Positions 18,142 to 26,463 of a stretch of DNA of 48,134 nucleotides are shown one piece after another. Made by a program: the position numbers and the translations under genes. The first letter of the stretch is position 1, and the number at the start of each line of letters is the position of its first letter. This DNA is from Sulfurospirillum sp. (lineage in GTDB: Bacteria > Campylobacterota > Campylobacteria > Campylobacterales > Sulfurospirillaceae), in NCBI GenBank assembly GCA_026987955.1, contig JALSME010000077.1, positions 1 through 48,134 on the forward strand, written 5' to 3'. The notes under the pieces were generated by a model. The model was given only the letters and a program-made list of their open reading frames with translations. It searched no databases and was not told the origin of the DNA.

Positions 18142-19163
18142 AACTATCAAATGAGCAAAAACTACAGTTTGATGAATTAGGTATGACTGAGAAAGTTGCA
18201 ATTTTATTGATTCAGCTTGGAGAAGATACAACAACTAATCTTTTTTCTCATATGGATATAGATACAGTAACAGAGATTTCTCAATACATTGCAACAGTAA
18301 AAAACATAGATAAGTCAGTTGCTAATGCAGTTTTAGAGGAGTTCTATGCAATACTTCAATCAAATCAATTCATAAGAAGTGGTGGCATGGAGTATGCAAA
18401 AGAGATTCTTTATCGTACTTTTGGTAGTGAAGCAGCTCAAAAGATTATGGATAAACTATCTAAAAGTATGGAAAATACACAAAGTTTTGGTTATCTTTCC
18501 CAGATAAAACCCCAGCAACTTGCAGATTTTATTGTAACAGAACATCCTCAAACAGTCGCACTTATACTAGCCCACATGGACCCTACTAGTGCTGCTGAGA
18601 CTATATCTTACTTTCCAGATGAGCTTAAAAGTGAAGTTACAATTCGTATGGCAAATCTAGGCGATATATCTCCATCAGTTGTAAAAAGGGTATCTGCCGT
18701 GCTAGAGAACAAACTAGAGTCTCTTACTTCATATAAAGTTGAAGTTGGAGGACCTAGAGCAGTAGCTGAAATACTCAATCGTCTTGGTCAAAAAGCATCA
18801 AAAACTACGATTGCATATATTGAACAAACAGATGAAGTTCTTGCAAATACGATAAAAGAGATGATGTTTACATTTGAAGATATTATGAAATTGGACTCTA
18901 CTGCAATTAGAGAGATATTAAAAGTTGCAGATAAAAAAGACTTAATGATAGCACTGAAAGGCGCACCAGATGAGTTAAGAGATAAGTTTTTAGAAAACAT
19001 GTCACAGCGTGCACAAGATGCTTTCATAGAAGAGATGGGCTTTTTAGGAGCTGTTAGAGTTAAAGATGTTGAAGAGACACAAAGACGCATAGTAGAAGAG
19101 GTTCAAAAACTTGCAGAACAAGGACTTGTTCAAGTAGGCGAGGCTGAAGAGATGATAGACTGA
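18138..19163 (+). CDS. fliG: Flagellar motor switch protein FliG
   Basis: Rotor protein that contacts the stator and transmits torque. The 341 residues contain the N-terminal FliF-binding domain (TEKVAILLIQLGED), the middle EHPQTVALILAHM motif, and the C-terminal torque helix with charged residues (KDLMIALKGAPDELRDKFLENMSQRA). The start overlaps fliF by four bases. fliH begins 19 bases after the stop. Confidence 0.96.
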   Translation: MKLSNEQKLQFDELGMTEKVAILLIQLGEDTTTNLFSHMDIDTVTEISQYIATVKNIDKSVANAVLEEFYAILQSNQFIRSGGMEYAKEILYRTFGSEAAQKIMDKLSKSMENTQSFGYLSQIKPQQLADFIVTEHPQTVALILAHMDPTSAAETISYFPDELKSEVTIRMANLGDISPSVVKRVSAVLENKLESLTSYKVEVGGPRAVAEILNRLGQKASKTTIAYIEQTDEVLANTIKEMMFTFEDIMKLDSTAIREILKVADKKDLMIALKGAPDELRDKFLENMSQRAQDAFIEEMGFLGAVRVKDVEETQRRIVEEVQKLAEQGLVQVGEAEEMID

Positions 19164-19182
19164 TGTCAGAAAGAGTAGATAA

Positions 19183-19980
19183 GTGAAAAATGTAATAGAA
19201 AACAGTGCAACAGATGGACATAAGGTTGAACCATATCATTTTAAAGTACTTGGTGGTAGCAAAGTAGTACAAAGCAGTGAAGATGATGTAACTTCTTCTG
19301 TCAAAGAATCAAATAAAGAGACTAAAGATGAGCTTAATACTTTAAGTAAACCAGAAGTTGTGGTGCAAGTAGATGAGCAACAAAATAAATTTATTGAAGA
19401 GTTACTTAAAAAGAGTGATGAGCTCTCTACAAATATAGTTAAGCTTCAGATGCAGATTGAAAAGCAAGAGGAAGATTTTAATAACAGACTTAAAAATGAG
19501 CTTGAAAGAGAGTCAAAAAATGCATATGAGAGAGGTTATCAAAAGGCAAAAGATGATTTGGAGTTAGGTTTAAAAGAGATCAAAGAGAAGTTTCTAGACT
19601 CTATTAATACTCTTGATTTGGAGATAAAAAAAGGAAATGATTTTTTACATAAAATAGAAGAGGAACTTTCATCAACTGCCATTGAAATTGCAAAAGAGGT
19701 TATAGCAAAAGAGGTAAAAGAGTCGAGCAGTATCATTGCAAATACTTTAGCAAAAATTCTTATAAAAGAGTTGAAAGATGCAAAGAATATAAAGCTAAAA
19801 GTGAATCCAAAAGACTTTAAAGCCTTTAAAGAGATATACTCTGAGAGTGAAAATATCAAGGTAGATGCTGATAGCGCAATTACAGAGGGTGGAGTAGTCG
19901 TTTTAAGCGATGCAGGAAATTTAGATGGTAGCATACAAACAAGATTGGAAAAAGTAAAAAATTTGGTAGATAATGGATAA
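19183..19980 (+). CDS. fliH: Flagellar assembly protein FliH
   Basis: Regulator of the export ATPase FliI and a peripheral stator of the secretion motor. The 265 residues show a variable N-terminus, a long central coiled coil (about 65-165, KLQMQIEKQEED and on), and a conserved C-terminal domain (EIAKEVIAKEV through GGVVVLSDAGNLDGSIQTRLEKV). The start is GTG at 19183: no in-frame ATG occurs before residue 85, and a weak AAGAG lies upstream. The end overlaps dxs by eight bases. Confidence 0.88.
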   Translation: MKNVIENSATDGHKVEPYHFKVLGGSKVVQSSEDDVTSSVKESNKETKDELNTLSKPEVVVQVDEQQNKFIEELLKKSDELSTNIVKLQMQIEKQEEDFNNRLKNELERESKNAYERGYQKAKDDLELGLKEIKEKFLDSINTLDLEIKKGNDFLHKIEEELSSTAIEIAKEVIAKEVKESSSIIANTLAKILIKELKDAKNIKLKVNPKDFKAFKEIYSESENIKVDADSAITEGGVVVLSDAGNLDGSIQTRLEKVKNLVDNG

Positions 19981-21811
19981 TATAGTAAAAGGAAAATCAA
20001 TAGAAGAGTTAAAAGATATTTGTGTCTCTCTTCGTAAAAAAATTATTGAAACAGTTAGTAAAAATGGTGGGCACTTAAGCAGTAATGTAGGTGCAGTAGA
20101 GCTTATTGTTGCAATGCATTATGTTTTTGATGCGAAAAAAGACCCCTTTATATTTGATGTTTCACATCAGTCATATGCACATAAACTCTTAACAGATAGA
20201 TGGGATAGTTTTTCTACGCTAAGAGAGTTTAATGGCCTAAGCGGGTATACCAAACCAAGTGAATCAGAGTATGATTTTTTTATAGCAGGCCATAGTTCAA
20301 CCTCTATATCGTTGGCTCTTGGTGCGGCAAAGGCGATTAAACTTAAAAATGAACAAAAACATAGAGTTCCTATAGCACTTATTGGTGATGGCTCTATGAC
20401 TGCTGGAATGGCGTATGAAGCTTTAAATGAGCTTGGCGATATTAAACTTCCTGTTATTATAATTTTAAATGACAATAAAATGAGCATTGCAAAACCAATT
20501 GGTGCAATCAGTAAATTTTTATCACATGCAATTGCAGGAGATTTTTTTCAAAAAGTAAAGAAAAAAACGGAGCATGTTTTAAAGTATTTACCAGATGGTG
20601 CTACATATATGGCAAAAAAGTTTGAAGAGAGTCTAAAACTTATTACTCCAGGAATGCTTTTTGAAGAGTTAGGGATTGACTATATTGGACCAGTTGATGG
20701 GCATAATGTAGAAGATTTAATTCGTGCATATGAGTTAGCAAAAAATTTAAATAAGCCGGTTATTATTCACACACAGACACTAAAAGGCAAAGGCTATGAA
20801 ATAGCTGAGGGCTATGAAGAAAATTGGCATGGTGTTGGACCGTTTGATATAGATAGTGGAAAATCTCTTAAAAATAGTGATGGCAAAAAGAGTGCTACGA
20901 GTGTTTATAGTGATGCACTTTCAAAGCTCGCAAAAGAGCATGAAAATGTAGTTGGTGTAACAGCTGCAATGCCTACAGGAACAGGTTTATGTAGACTTAT
21001 GAATGAACATCCAACTCGTTTTTGGGATGTTGCAATTGCAGAACAACATGCCGTAACATCTATGTCTGCAATGGCAAAAGAGGGTTTTAAGCCATTTATA
21101 ACTATATATTCCACTTTTTTACAGCGTGCCTATGACCAAGTAATTCATGATGCTTGTATTATGAACTTAAATGTAGTTTTTGCACTAGATAGAGCTGGTA
21201 TAGTAGGTGAAGATGGAGAGACACATCAAGGGGTATTTGATATATCATATTTAAGTGCAATACCAAATATGACGCTTTTTGCTCCAAGAGATGAGAAGAG
21301 TATGTATAGAGCAGTAGAATATGCCTATAAGCATAAAGGTCCATGCTCTTTGCGGTATCCTAGAGGTTCATTTAAAGATTGTGGCGATGCTGAGGATATA
21401 CCATTTGAGTTAGGTAGGGCACAACTCTTAAAAAAAGGTGCTAGTAATAAGCTTATTATAGGTTATGGAAATGGCGTTGGAAAAGCTTTGGAAATAGCAA
21501 AGATTTTAAAAAAAGATGGCATAGATTGTGCTGTTTTAGACTTAAGATTTGTTAAACCGATTGATAAAGATATGCTTGAGAGTCTTTCTCATAGCTATGA
21601 TGAGTGGTATGTTATTAGTGATAGTGCCAAAATTGGTGGTGTAGGCTCAATAATAACATGTTTAAAAAATGATTTTTCTTGGAATAGTGTAAAGGTAGTT
21701 AGTTTTGAATATGAAGATAGCTTTATAAAGCATGGCAATACTAAACTAGTAGAAGAAGACCTTGAAATTTTACCAGAACAAATAGCAAAAAAAATTATAA
21801 CTAGAGGGTAG
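19973..21811 (+). CDS. dxs: 1-deoxy-D-xylulose-5-phosphate synthase
   Basis: First enzyme of the MEP isoprenoid route: pyruvate plus glyceraldehyde 3-phosphate to DXP. It shows the thiamine diphosphate motif GDGSMTAGMAYEALN (near residue 140), DVSHQSYAHKLL at the N-terminal active site, the catalytic Glu region DVAIAEQHAVT and the DRAGIVGEDGETHQG loop. Length 612. It overlaps fliH and lies at the end of the flagellar run, as in C. jejuni to my recollection. The Fur-family gene follows after three bases. Confidence 0.96.
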   Translation: MDNIVKGKSIEELKDICVSLRKKIIETVSKNGGHLSSNVGAVELIVAMHYVFDAKKDPFIFDVSHQSYAHKLLTDRWDSFSTLREFNGLSGYTKPSESEYDFFIAGHSSTSISLALGAAKAIKLKNEQKHRVPIALIGDGSMTAGMAYEALNELGDIKLPVIIILNDNKMSIAKPIGAISKFLSHAIAGDFFQKVKKKTEHVLKYLPDGATYMAKKFEESLKLITPGMLFEELGIDYIGPVDGHNVEDLIRAYELAKNLNKPVIIHTQTLKGKGYEIAEGYEENWHGVGPFDIDSGKSLKNSDGKKSATSVYSDALSKLAKEHENVVGVTAAMPTGTGLCRLMNEHPTRFWDVAIAEQHAVTSMSAMAKEGFKPFITIYSTFLQRAYDQVIHDACIMNLNVVFALDRAGIVGEDGETHQGVFDISYLSAIPNMTLFAPRDEKSMYRAVEYAYKHKGPCSLRYPRGSFKDCGDAEDIPFELGRAQLLKKGASNKLIIGYGNGVGKALEIAKILKKDGIDCAVLDLRFVKPIDKDMLESLSHSYDEWYVISDSAKIGGVGSIITCLKNDFSWNSVKVVSFEYEDSFIKHGNTKLVEEDLEILPEQIAKKIITRG

Positions 21812-21814
21812 TAT

Positions 21815-22222
21815 ATGGATATTTTGACACTTTTAAAGGATAGAGGGCTAAAGGCAACACCTCAAAGAATTGCAGTTTTAGAAGAGCTATCTCGAAAAAA
21901 ACATCCGACGATTGATGAATTATATAGTAACATTAGAAAGAAAAATCCTACGATTTCACTTGCAACAGTATACAAAAATGTAAACTTATTAAAAGATAAT
22001 GGTATAGTGATAGATATAAATACAGTGAATGGTAAAATGAGATATGACTGTTTTACAAATCCTCACATACATGTTGTATGTAAAACTTGTGGTAGTATTG
22101 AAGATTTAAACTATGATGAAGATCTATTTATCTATCAAAATAGTCTAGAAAAAAGTAGAGGTATTATGATTGACAGGCTTGATATCATAGCATCAGTTGA
22201 AAGTTGTAGTGTTTGTAAGTAG
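21815..22222 (+). CDS. perR: Fur-family regulator, probably PerR
   Basis: Metal-dependent winged-helix repressor, 135 residues. The DNA-binding half has GLKATPQRIAVLEEL and the recognition helix ISLATVYKNVNLL. The C-terminal dimer domain has HIHVVCKTCG and ends with CSVC, giving two CxxC pairs for a structural zinc. I name it PerR, the peroxide sensor, from context: it faces ahpC tail to tail, and dxs-perR is the Campylobacter order as I recall. Sequence alone does not rule out Fur. A 30-bp perfect palindrome overlaps the stop codon. Confidence 0.8.
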   Translation: MDILTLLKDRGLKATPQRIAVLEELSRKKHPTIDELYSNIRKKNPTISLATVYKNVNLLKDNGIVIDINTVNGKMRYDCFTNPHIHVVCKTCGSIEDLNYDEDLFIYQNSLEKSRGIMIDRLDIIASVESCSVCK

Positions 22223-22241
22223 AGAATTCTCTACTTACAAA
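22212..22241. terminator. Bidirectional terminator between perR and ahpC
   Basis: A perfect 30-bp palindrome (15-bp arms meeting at GAATTC) covers the last codons of the Fur-family gene and ends seven bases before the ahpC stop codon on the other strand. A-rich flanks on one side and T-rich on the other fit termination in both directions. An operator role is less likely at the 3' ends of two genes. Confidence 0.65.
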
Positions 22242-22248
22242 TAGATTA

Positions 22249-22845
22249 TTATAAATCGTCTACATGCTTGTCTAAGTATTCAGCAACACCTTCAGTTGTA
22301 GCTTTCATACCTTCATCACCTTTTTGCCATCCAGCAGCACATACTTCACCATGCTCATCAGTAAACTGCATAGCATCAACCATACGAAGCATCTCATCAA
22401 CATTTCTTCCTAGAGGAAGGTCATTGATAACCGCATGTCTTACGATACCTTTTGCATCGATTAAGAATGATCCACGAAGTGCAACTGCACCACCAAAAAG
22501 TACATCATAATCTTTTGAGATTTGTTTACTAAGGTCTGCTACAAGAGGAAAGTTAATTCTTCCAATTCCACCTTTATTTACTGGAGTTTCTCTCCAAGCA
22601 AAGTGTGAAAATTGGCTATCTACTGATACACCTATTACATTTACACCTCTTGCTTTAAACTCATCTACTCTTTTAGAAAAAGCGATAATCTCTGATGGAC
22701 ATACAAATGTAAAATCTAGAGGGTAAAAGAAAAGTACAGTACCTTTTTCACCATAGTTCTCACTTAATTTAAAGTCCTCTACGATAGAGCCATCTGCTAA
22801 AACTGTTGTTGCTGTAAAATCTGGAGCCGGGTTTGTTACTAACAT
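22249..22845 (-). CDS. ahpC: 2-Cys peroxiredoxin AhpC
   Basis: Reduces hydrogen peroxide and organic peroxides. The peroxidatic cysteine is C49 in DFTFVCPSEI, and the resolving cysteine is C169 in EHGEVCAAGW, so it is a typical 2-Cys enzyme. A GGIG motif is present (residues 92-95), but the C-terminus has no Tyr-Phe pair, so over-oxidation sensitivity is hard to predict. Length 198. It has its own promoter (TATAAT on the minus strand at 22887-22882) and AAAGGA upstream of the ATG. Control by the neighbouring PerR-like protein is plausible. Confidence 0.95.
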   Translation of the reverse strand: MLVTNPAPDFTATTVLADGSIVEDFKLSENYGEKGTVLFFYPLDFTFVCPSEIIAFSKRVDEFKARGVNVIGVSVDSQFSHFAWRETPVNKGGIGRINFPLVADLSKQISKDYDVLFGGAVALRGSFLIDAKGIVRHAVINDLPLGRNVDEMLRMVDAMQFTDEHGEVCAAGWQKGDEGMKATTEGVAEYLDKHVDDL

Positions 22846-22881
22846 ATTATTTCCTTTAATAGTAATTTTTATTAATAAGGA

Positions 22882-22887
22882 ATTATA
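22882..22887 (-). promoter_or_regulatory. ahpC promoter -10 box
   Basis: TATAAT on the minus strand, about 37 bases before the ahpC ATG. A 10-bp palindrome TTATTAATAA (22869-22878) sits near the expected start point and might be an operator for a Fur/PerR protein; that part is a guess. Confidence 0.6.
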
Positions 22888-22912
22888 GCCAATTAACTAT
22901 AAAAGTAATATT

Positions 22913-22941
22913 AAAGTGACACTTTTTAAAAGTATCACTTT
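22913..22941 (-). terminator. Terminator-like hairpin after the Cache chemoreceptor gene
   Basis: Near-perfect inverted repeat (13 of 14 pairs, AAAGTGA.ACTTTT with AAAAGT.TCACTTT) located 17 bases past the stop codon of the minus-strand receptor gene and upstream of the ahpC promoter. It would separate the two transcripts. Confidence 0.6.
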
Positions 22942-22957
22942 AGAGATGCCCTTTAAA

Positions 22958-24940
22958 TTAAGTCCTAAATTCATCCAACTTATTTTTAAGAGTTTCTGTC
23001 ATTCTGTTCATATGTTCTGCTGCACTTGCAATCTCTTCAACACTTCTAGTGTTTTGTGCTGCATAGTTATTTATCTTTGACATCTGTTCTACCATTTCAT
23101 TTATATCTACTTGTGTAGCTTCATAACCTTTTTCAGTAACTTCAGCAGTTGTTGTAGCAGCAGTATTAATAATGTGAGCCATAGAATCTATATTTGTTTC
23201 AACATCCATTGTTGAGTTACTTAACTGCTCTATTTTTTTAGAGTTTGCATTCATCTGATCACTCGCATCCATGATAGATTGGACTATTACATTGATGGTA
23301 GCATTAATCTCTACAAGAGACTTTTGAGTTCTCTCTGCAAGTTTTCGCACTTCATCAGCAACAACAGCAAAACCTCTACCATGTTCACCAGCTCTTGCAG
23401 CTTCTATAGCAGCATTTAGTGCAAGAAGATTGGTTTGGTCTGCAATATCACTTATAACAGTTAGTACCTCTTTAACTTGATCTGCATCACTACTTAATTG
23501 CTGTATCTTATGAGCTAGTTCAACTTCAACAGATGCACTACTTTGAATTTGAGTAGTAAGTTGTATGATTTTATCATTTGTCTCTTTCATTTTTGCATTT
23601 ACTTTTTCAAGTTCACTCTTAGCATGTTTTGCTTCTTGTACAGACGAGATAAGTTTATCTTTCATATCATTTGCTTTTTTATTTGCTATTTCTGTAGCAG
23701 TTGAAGACTCCTCAACAAGCTTACCAACTTCTAAAGAGGTAGTTGAAAGCTCATGAGCTATAGATGAATTTTCATTTGATAAACTTTTAGCATCTATAAT
23801 TAACTCTCTAACTTTGTCTATAAAGTTATTGATACCTTCACTAGCTTGTGCAATTTCATCATGACCAACGATATCAAGTTTTTTTGTTAAATCTCCATTT
23901 CCAGTAGATAGGTCTTTTGTCTTTTGTATTAGATTATTTAGTGGAGTAGCTATAAATTTATATGAAACAAGAAATGTTATGATCGCAATTATCAATACAA
24001 GAATAATAGCAGCGACGATTAGGTTTTTTCTTAGTTCTGTATTGACTTTTAGAAAATCATCTAAATGTGCTTCACCTACTATAATCCAGCGCATTTTTTT
24101 ATACTCTCTAAATATAACCTCTTTTTCTATACCATTTTCTTCATAATCAATAAAGCCATTTTTCTTTTGTAAAATCTTCGTTGCAATTTTTGAATTCGCC
24201 AACTTTCCTTGAAGTGTTTTGTGAAGGTCATACTTTTTACTTTTTGTATTTATGATGTAAAATTGTCCATTTTCACCGATTTTCATACTATTTATTTTTT
24301 TAGATAGACTCTTTAGACCATTTGTAAAGTTTGTACCTATAAAAAGTATACCTATTACATTTTTATTATCATCAAGAATTGGAGCATATACTGTTACATA
24401 GTCCTGCCCAAAGAGTCTTGCATATCCTACATATGTCTCTTTATTCATGATTGGTTTATATGCAGGGCTTTTTACTCCTAAGTATGTACCCATGGCTCTA
24501 CTACCATCTTCTTTAAGCAAAGATGTCGAGATACGAACAAAATCATCACCATCTCTTGCAAATACAGTAGCAATATCACCCGTTAAGTCACTAAATTTAC
24601 CAACAGCATCAAAGTTGTTATTTAGTACAGTCCCACCACTCGCTAGAGTAGGTGTTTGAACTCCATTAACCTCTATTTTTTCATCTGGGATTATAAAAAA
24701 ACTTTGAAAATTTAGGGCGAAGATTTTGTATAGTTTTTTTGCTTGAACCTCAAGTCCACTGTTGTATGTATCGATTGTGTGAACCATGCTAGTTACACTT
24801 GAGTTTAGTTTATACTGAGTGTCTTTTTCTACATAGTTAGTAAGGTAATTACTTACATATATGATAAAACTTAGCATCGCTACTATTGTGACTGCAACTT
24901 GTGTATAAGTTACTTTTTTTGTTATTGAGTTAAACATCAT
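22958..24940 (-). CDS. Methyl-accepting chemotaxis protein with Cache-type sensor
   Basis: Transmembrane chemoreceptor, 660 residues. Membrane helix about 10-32; periplasmic Cache-type region about 36-300 ([19 protein letters not shown] and [21 protein letters not shown] are typical); second helix about 306-328; HAMP about 327-380; then the signalling coiled coil with the conserved tip [20 protein letters not shown] (499-518). No CheR-docking pentapeptide is seen at the C-terminus. The ligand is unknown; Cache domains often bind small acids or amino acids. Two adjacent ATGs exist; AGGAG suits the second (24937) slightly better. It is monocistronic and ends before a hairpin. Confidence 0.93.
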   Translation of the reverse strand: MMFNSITKKVTYTQVAVTIVAMLSFIIYVSNYLTNYVEKDTQYKLNSSVTSMVHTIDTYNSGLEVQAKKLYKIFALNFQSFFIIPDEKIEVNGVQTPTLASGGTVLNNNFDAVGKFSDLTGDIATVFARDGDDFVRISTSLLKEDGSRAMGTYLGVKSPAYKPIMNKETYVGYARLFGQDYVTVYAPILDDNKNVIGILFIGTNFTNGLKSLSKKINSMKIGENGQFYIINTKSKKYDLHKTLQGKLANSKIATKILQKKNGFIDYEENGIEKEVIFREYKKMRWIIVGEAHLDDFLKVNTELRKNLIVAAIILVLIIAIITFLVSYKFIATPLNNLIQKTKDLSTGNGDLTKKLDIVGHDEIAQASEGINNFIDKVRELIIDAKSLSNENSSIAHELSTTSLEVGKLVEESSTATEIANKKANDMKDKLISSVQEAKHAKSELEKVNAKMKETNDKIIQLTTQIQSSASVEVELAHKIQQLSSDADQVKEVLTVISDIADQTNLLALNAAIEAARAGEHGRGFAVVADEVRKLAERTQKSLVEINATINVIVQSIMDASDQMNANSKKIEQLSNSTMDVETNIDSMAHIINTAATTTAEVTEKGYEATQVDINEMVEQMSKINNYAAQNTRSVEEIASAAEHMNRMTETLKNKLDEFRT

Positions 24941-24967
24941 TTACTCCTGCATTTTTATATGTTATGT

Positions 24968-25026
24968 TACAATACAATAGATAAATTAGAAATTAAGGGC
25001 TTTTAGAGGTGCCCTTAATTTTTTTT
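24968..25026 (+). terminator. Strong intrinsic terminator with a short upstream -10, no gene between
   Basis: A perfect 11-bp stem (24990-25000 with 25011-25021, core AAGGGC/GCCCTT), 10-base loop and eight T residues (25019-25026) form a textbook plus-strand terminator. The nearest upstream plus-strand CDS ends at 22222. An extended -10 (TGTTACAAT, box at 24968-24973) lies just upstream and could start a very short RNA. The intergenic stretch 24941-25117 otherwise holds only the receptor leader on one side and the ferredoxin promoter on the other. Confidence 0.7.
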
Positions 25027-25078
25027 CATAATTTTCATAATATATAATTGTTTTAATATATATTTAACTAACTTTTGA

Positions 25079-25084
25079 TATAGT
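25079..25084 (+). promoter_or_regulatory. Candidate -10 box for the ferredoxin gene
   Basis: TATAGT, about 34 bases before the ATG at 25118, preceded by a long AT-rich region with T runs. AAGGAG lies at 25107-25112. Confidence 0.45.
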
Positions 25085-25117
25085 TTCTAACTCAAACAAT
25101 TTTCATAAGGAGAAAAG

Positions 25118-25372
25118 ATGGCAGTAAAAATTACAGATACTTGTATTAGCTGTGGCGCATGTATTGATGAGTGTCCAGTTGAAGCGATTGTAGATGAAGA
25201 TGATAACCCAACGGGAGAGGATATCTATTATGTATATGCAGACAAATGTGTTGAGTGTATAGGTCACAACGACGAACCAGCATGTGCAGAAGCATGTCCA
25301 ACTGAAGGCTGTATCGTATGGGATGCACCAAAAACTGAGGGCGCTGTTGATGGCGAGCCTTGTGTAGAGTAG
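25118..25372 (+). CDS. 2[4Fe-4S] ferredoxin (Alvin/YfhL type)
   Basis: Small electron carrier, 84 residues. The first cluster motif is CISCGACIDECP (CxxCxxCxxxCP). The second has the wide spacing CVECIGHNDEPACAEACP (CxxCx8CxxxCP), the mark of the Allochromatium vinosum type with low-potential clusters. The acidic tail follows. It has its own promoter and a strong ribosome binding site. A paralogue lies at 41346-41597. The ferredoxin next to ndk and near ahpC recalls the fdxA-ndk order of C. jejuni. Confidence 0.93.
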   Translation: MAVKITDTCISCGACIDECPVEAIVDEDDNPTGEDIYYVYADKCVECIGHNDEPACAEACPTEGCIVWDAPKTEGAVDGEPCVE

Positions 25373-25378
25373 AAATAG

Positions 25379-25392
25379 CTCTACATGTAGAG
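25379..25392. repeat. Dispersed palindrome, exact intergenic copy
   Basis: CTCTACATGTAGAG six bases after the ferredoxin stop codon. This is the only exact copy outside a coding region in the window. Its right half pairs with CTCTACAT at 25408-25415. Confidence 0.8.
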
Positions 25393-25415
25393 GGAGTTTT
25401 TAATTCTCTCTACAT
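25385..25415 (+). terminator. Hairpin after the ferredoxin gene
   Basis: ATGTAGAGGGAG pairs with a complementary segment ending CTCTACAT: twelve pairs including two G-U, with a 7-base loop. No good T tract follows, so it could be a weak terminator of the ferredoxin transcript. Confidence 0.45.
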
Positions 25416-25454
25416 ATTCTTCAAACTTTAATCTTTCTCAAATCTTTTTTTTGG

Positions 25455-25482
25455 TATAATCCCAAGTTCTGAGTAGTCAGAA
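25455..25482 (+). promoter_or_regulatory. ndk promoter and leader hairpin
   Basis: TATAAT at 25455-25460 follows a run of eight or more T residues with no clear -35, as usual for Campylobacterota sigma-70 promoters. A small hairpin, TTCTGA-GTAG-TCAGAA (25467-25482), begins near the expected transcript start. The ATG is at 25512. Confidence 0.6.
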
Positions 25483-25511
25483 TATCTTATATAGAATTAA
25501 TTGGAGAAAAT

Positions 25512-25925
25512 ATGGAACAAACTTTATCTATTATAAAACCAGATGCAGTTGCTAAAAATGTAATTGGAAAAATTGTTGACAGATTTGAGAGCAATGGACT
25601 TAAAATCGCAGCAATGAAAAGACTTCAGCTAAGTGATGCAGATGCAGGTGCATTTTATGCAGTGCATGCTGAGAGACCTTTTTTTGGTGAGCTTGTAGAG
25701 TTTATGACAAGTGGACCAGTTGTAGCTATGGTTTTAGAGGGTGAAAATGCAGTAGCAAAAAACCGTGAACTTATGGGAGCAACTAACCCAAAAGAAGCAG
25801 CAGCAGGAACAATCAGAGCTGATTTTGCAGAGAGTATCGATGCAAATGCAGTTCATGGAAGTGACAGTGCTGAAAATGCTAAGATAGAGATAAACTTCTT
25901 TTTTAGTGGAAGAGAAATAGCGTAA
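25512..25925 (+). CDS. ndk: Nucleoside diphosphate kinase
   Basis: Transfers the gamma phosphate from ATP to nucleoside diphosphates through a phospho-histidine. The active-site histidine is H115 in NAVHGSDS, and the N-terminus [13 protein letters not shown] is typical. Length 137. It has a clear promoter and TTGGAGAA upstream. DUF177, rpmF, plsX and fabH follow in the same direction with short gaps, so ndk may head this operon. Confidence 0.96.
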   Translation: MEQTLSIIKPDAVAKNVIGKIVDRFESNGLKIAAMKRLQLSDADAGAFYAVHAERPFFGELVEFMTSGPVVAMVLEGENAVAKNRELMGATNPKEAAAGTIRADFAESIDANAVHGSDSAENAKIEINFFFSGREIA

Positions 25926-25931
25926 GTTTAG

Positions 25932-26285
25932 ATGAAAATAGTTTTCAAAAAAATTCCACAATCTGGAGTAGATTTTGAAACATCATCTGATGAAATTAAA
26001 TTTTATGGTAAACTTGAAAAAAAATCTAAAAATTTAGTCCAATGTATTGGCAGATTAGAGGGGACTCTTGTTTGTCAATGTGACCGATGTGGTGATGATA
26101 TGTCTTTAAATGTCAATGAAAAGGTAGATTTGCTAGCGAGCGATGGACTATATGAGAGTGGTGATAATCTGCTTGAAGTAATGGAGTTTTTTGAAGAGAG
26201 CATAGATTTAAATACAATACTGTTGAGTGAAGTGGAAATATTAAAGAGTGATTATCACTACTGCTCTACATGTAATGTTGAATAA
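25932..26285 (+). CDS. DUF177 (YceD-like) protein upstream of rpmF
   Basis: 117 residues. The DUF177/YceD family almost always precedes rpmF and is thought to help ribosome or 23S rRNA maturation. The core is LEGTLVCQCDRCGDDMSLNV, and a second cysteine pair is in YHYCSTCNVE at the very end, so a zinc site is likely. A two-mismatch copy of the dispersed palindrome (26264-26277) covers the last codons, but in the frame that reads Ser-Thr-Cys rather than Leu-His-Val. Confidence 0.8.
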   Translation: MKIVFKKIPQSGVDFETSSDEIKFYGKLEKKSKNLVQCIGRLEGTLVCQCDRCGDDMSLNVNEKVDLLASDGLYESGDNLLEVMEFFEESIDLNTILLSEVEILKSDYHYCSTCNVE

Positions 26286-26310
26286 AACAAAATTGTAAAA
26301 GGAAAATATA

Positions 26311-26463
26311 ATGGCAGTACCTAAGAGACGCGTAAGTAAGACAAGAGCAGCAAAAAGAAGAACACACTATAATGTAACGCTACCAGTTCCTGTAAAAGAT
26401 AGCGATGGAACATGGAGAATGCCTCATCGTGTAAACAAAACAACAGGCGAATATAAAAGCTAG
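26311..26463 (+). CDS. rpmF: Ribosomal protein bL32
   Basis: A 50-codon gene that is easy to miss. The product begins [20 protein letters not shown], the standard bL32 start, and ends in NKTTGEYKS. The cysteine pairs of zinc-binding bL32 are absent. AAAAGGAAAA lies before the ATG. It sits between DUF177 and plsX, the usual bacterial order, and its TAG stop directly abuts the plsX ATG. Confidence 0.97.
   Translation: MAVPKRRVSKTRAAKRRTHYNVTLPVPVKDSDGTWRMPHRVNKTTGEYKS

Noticed and set aside
19539-20000. 153-codon minus-strand frame across fliH and the dxs start
   Set aside because: Shadow of two supported genes; Ser/Phe-rich product without motifs.
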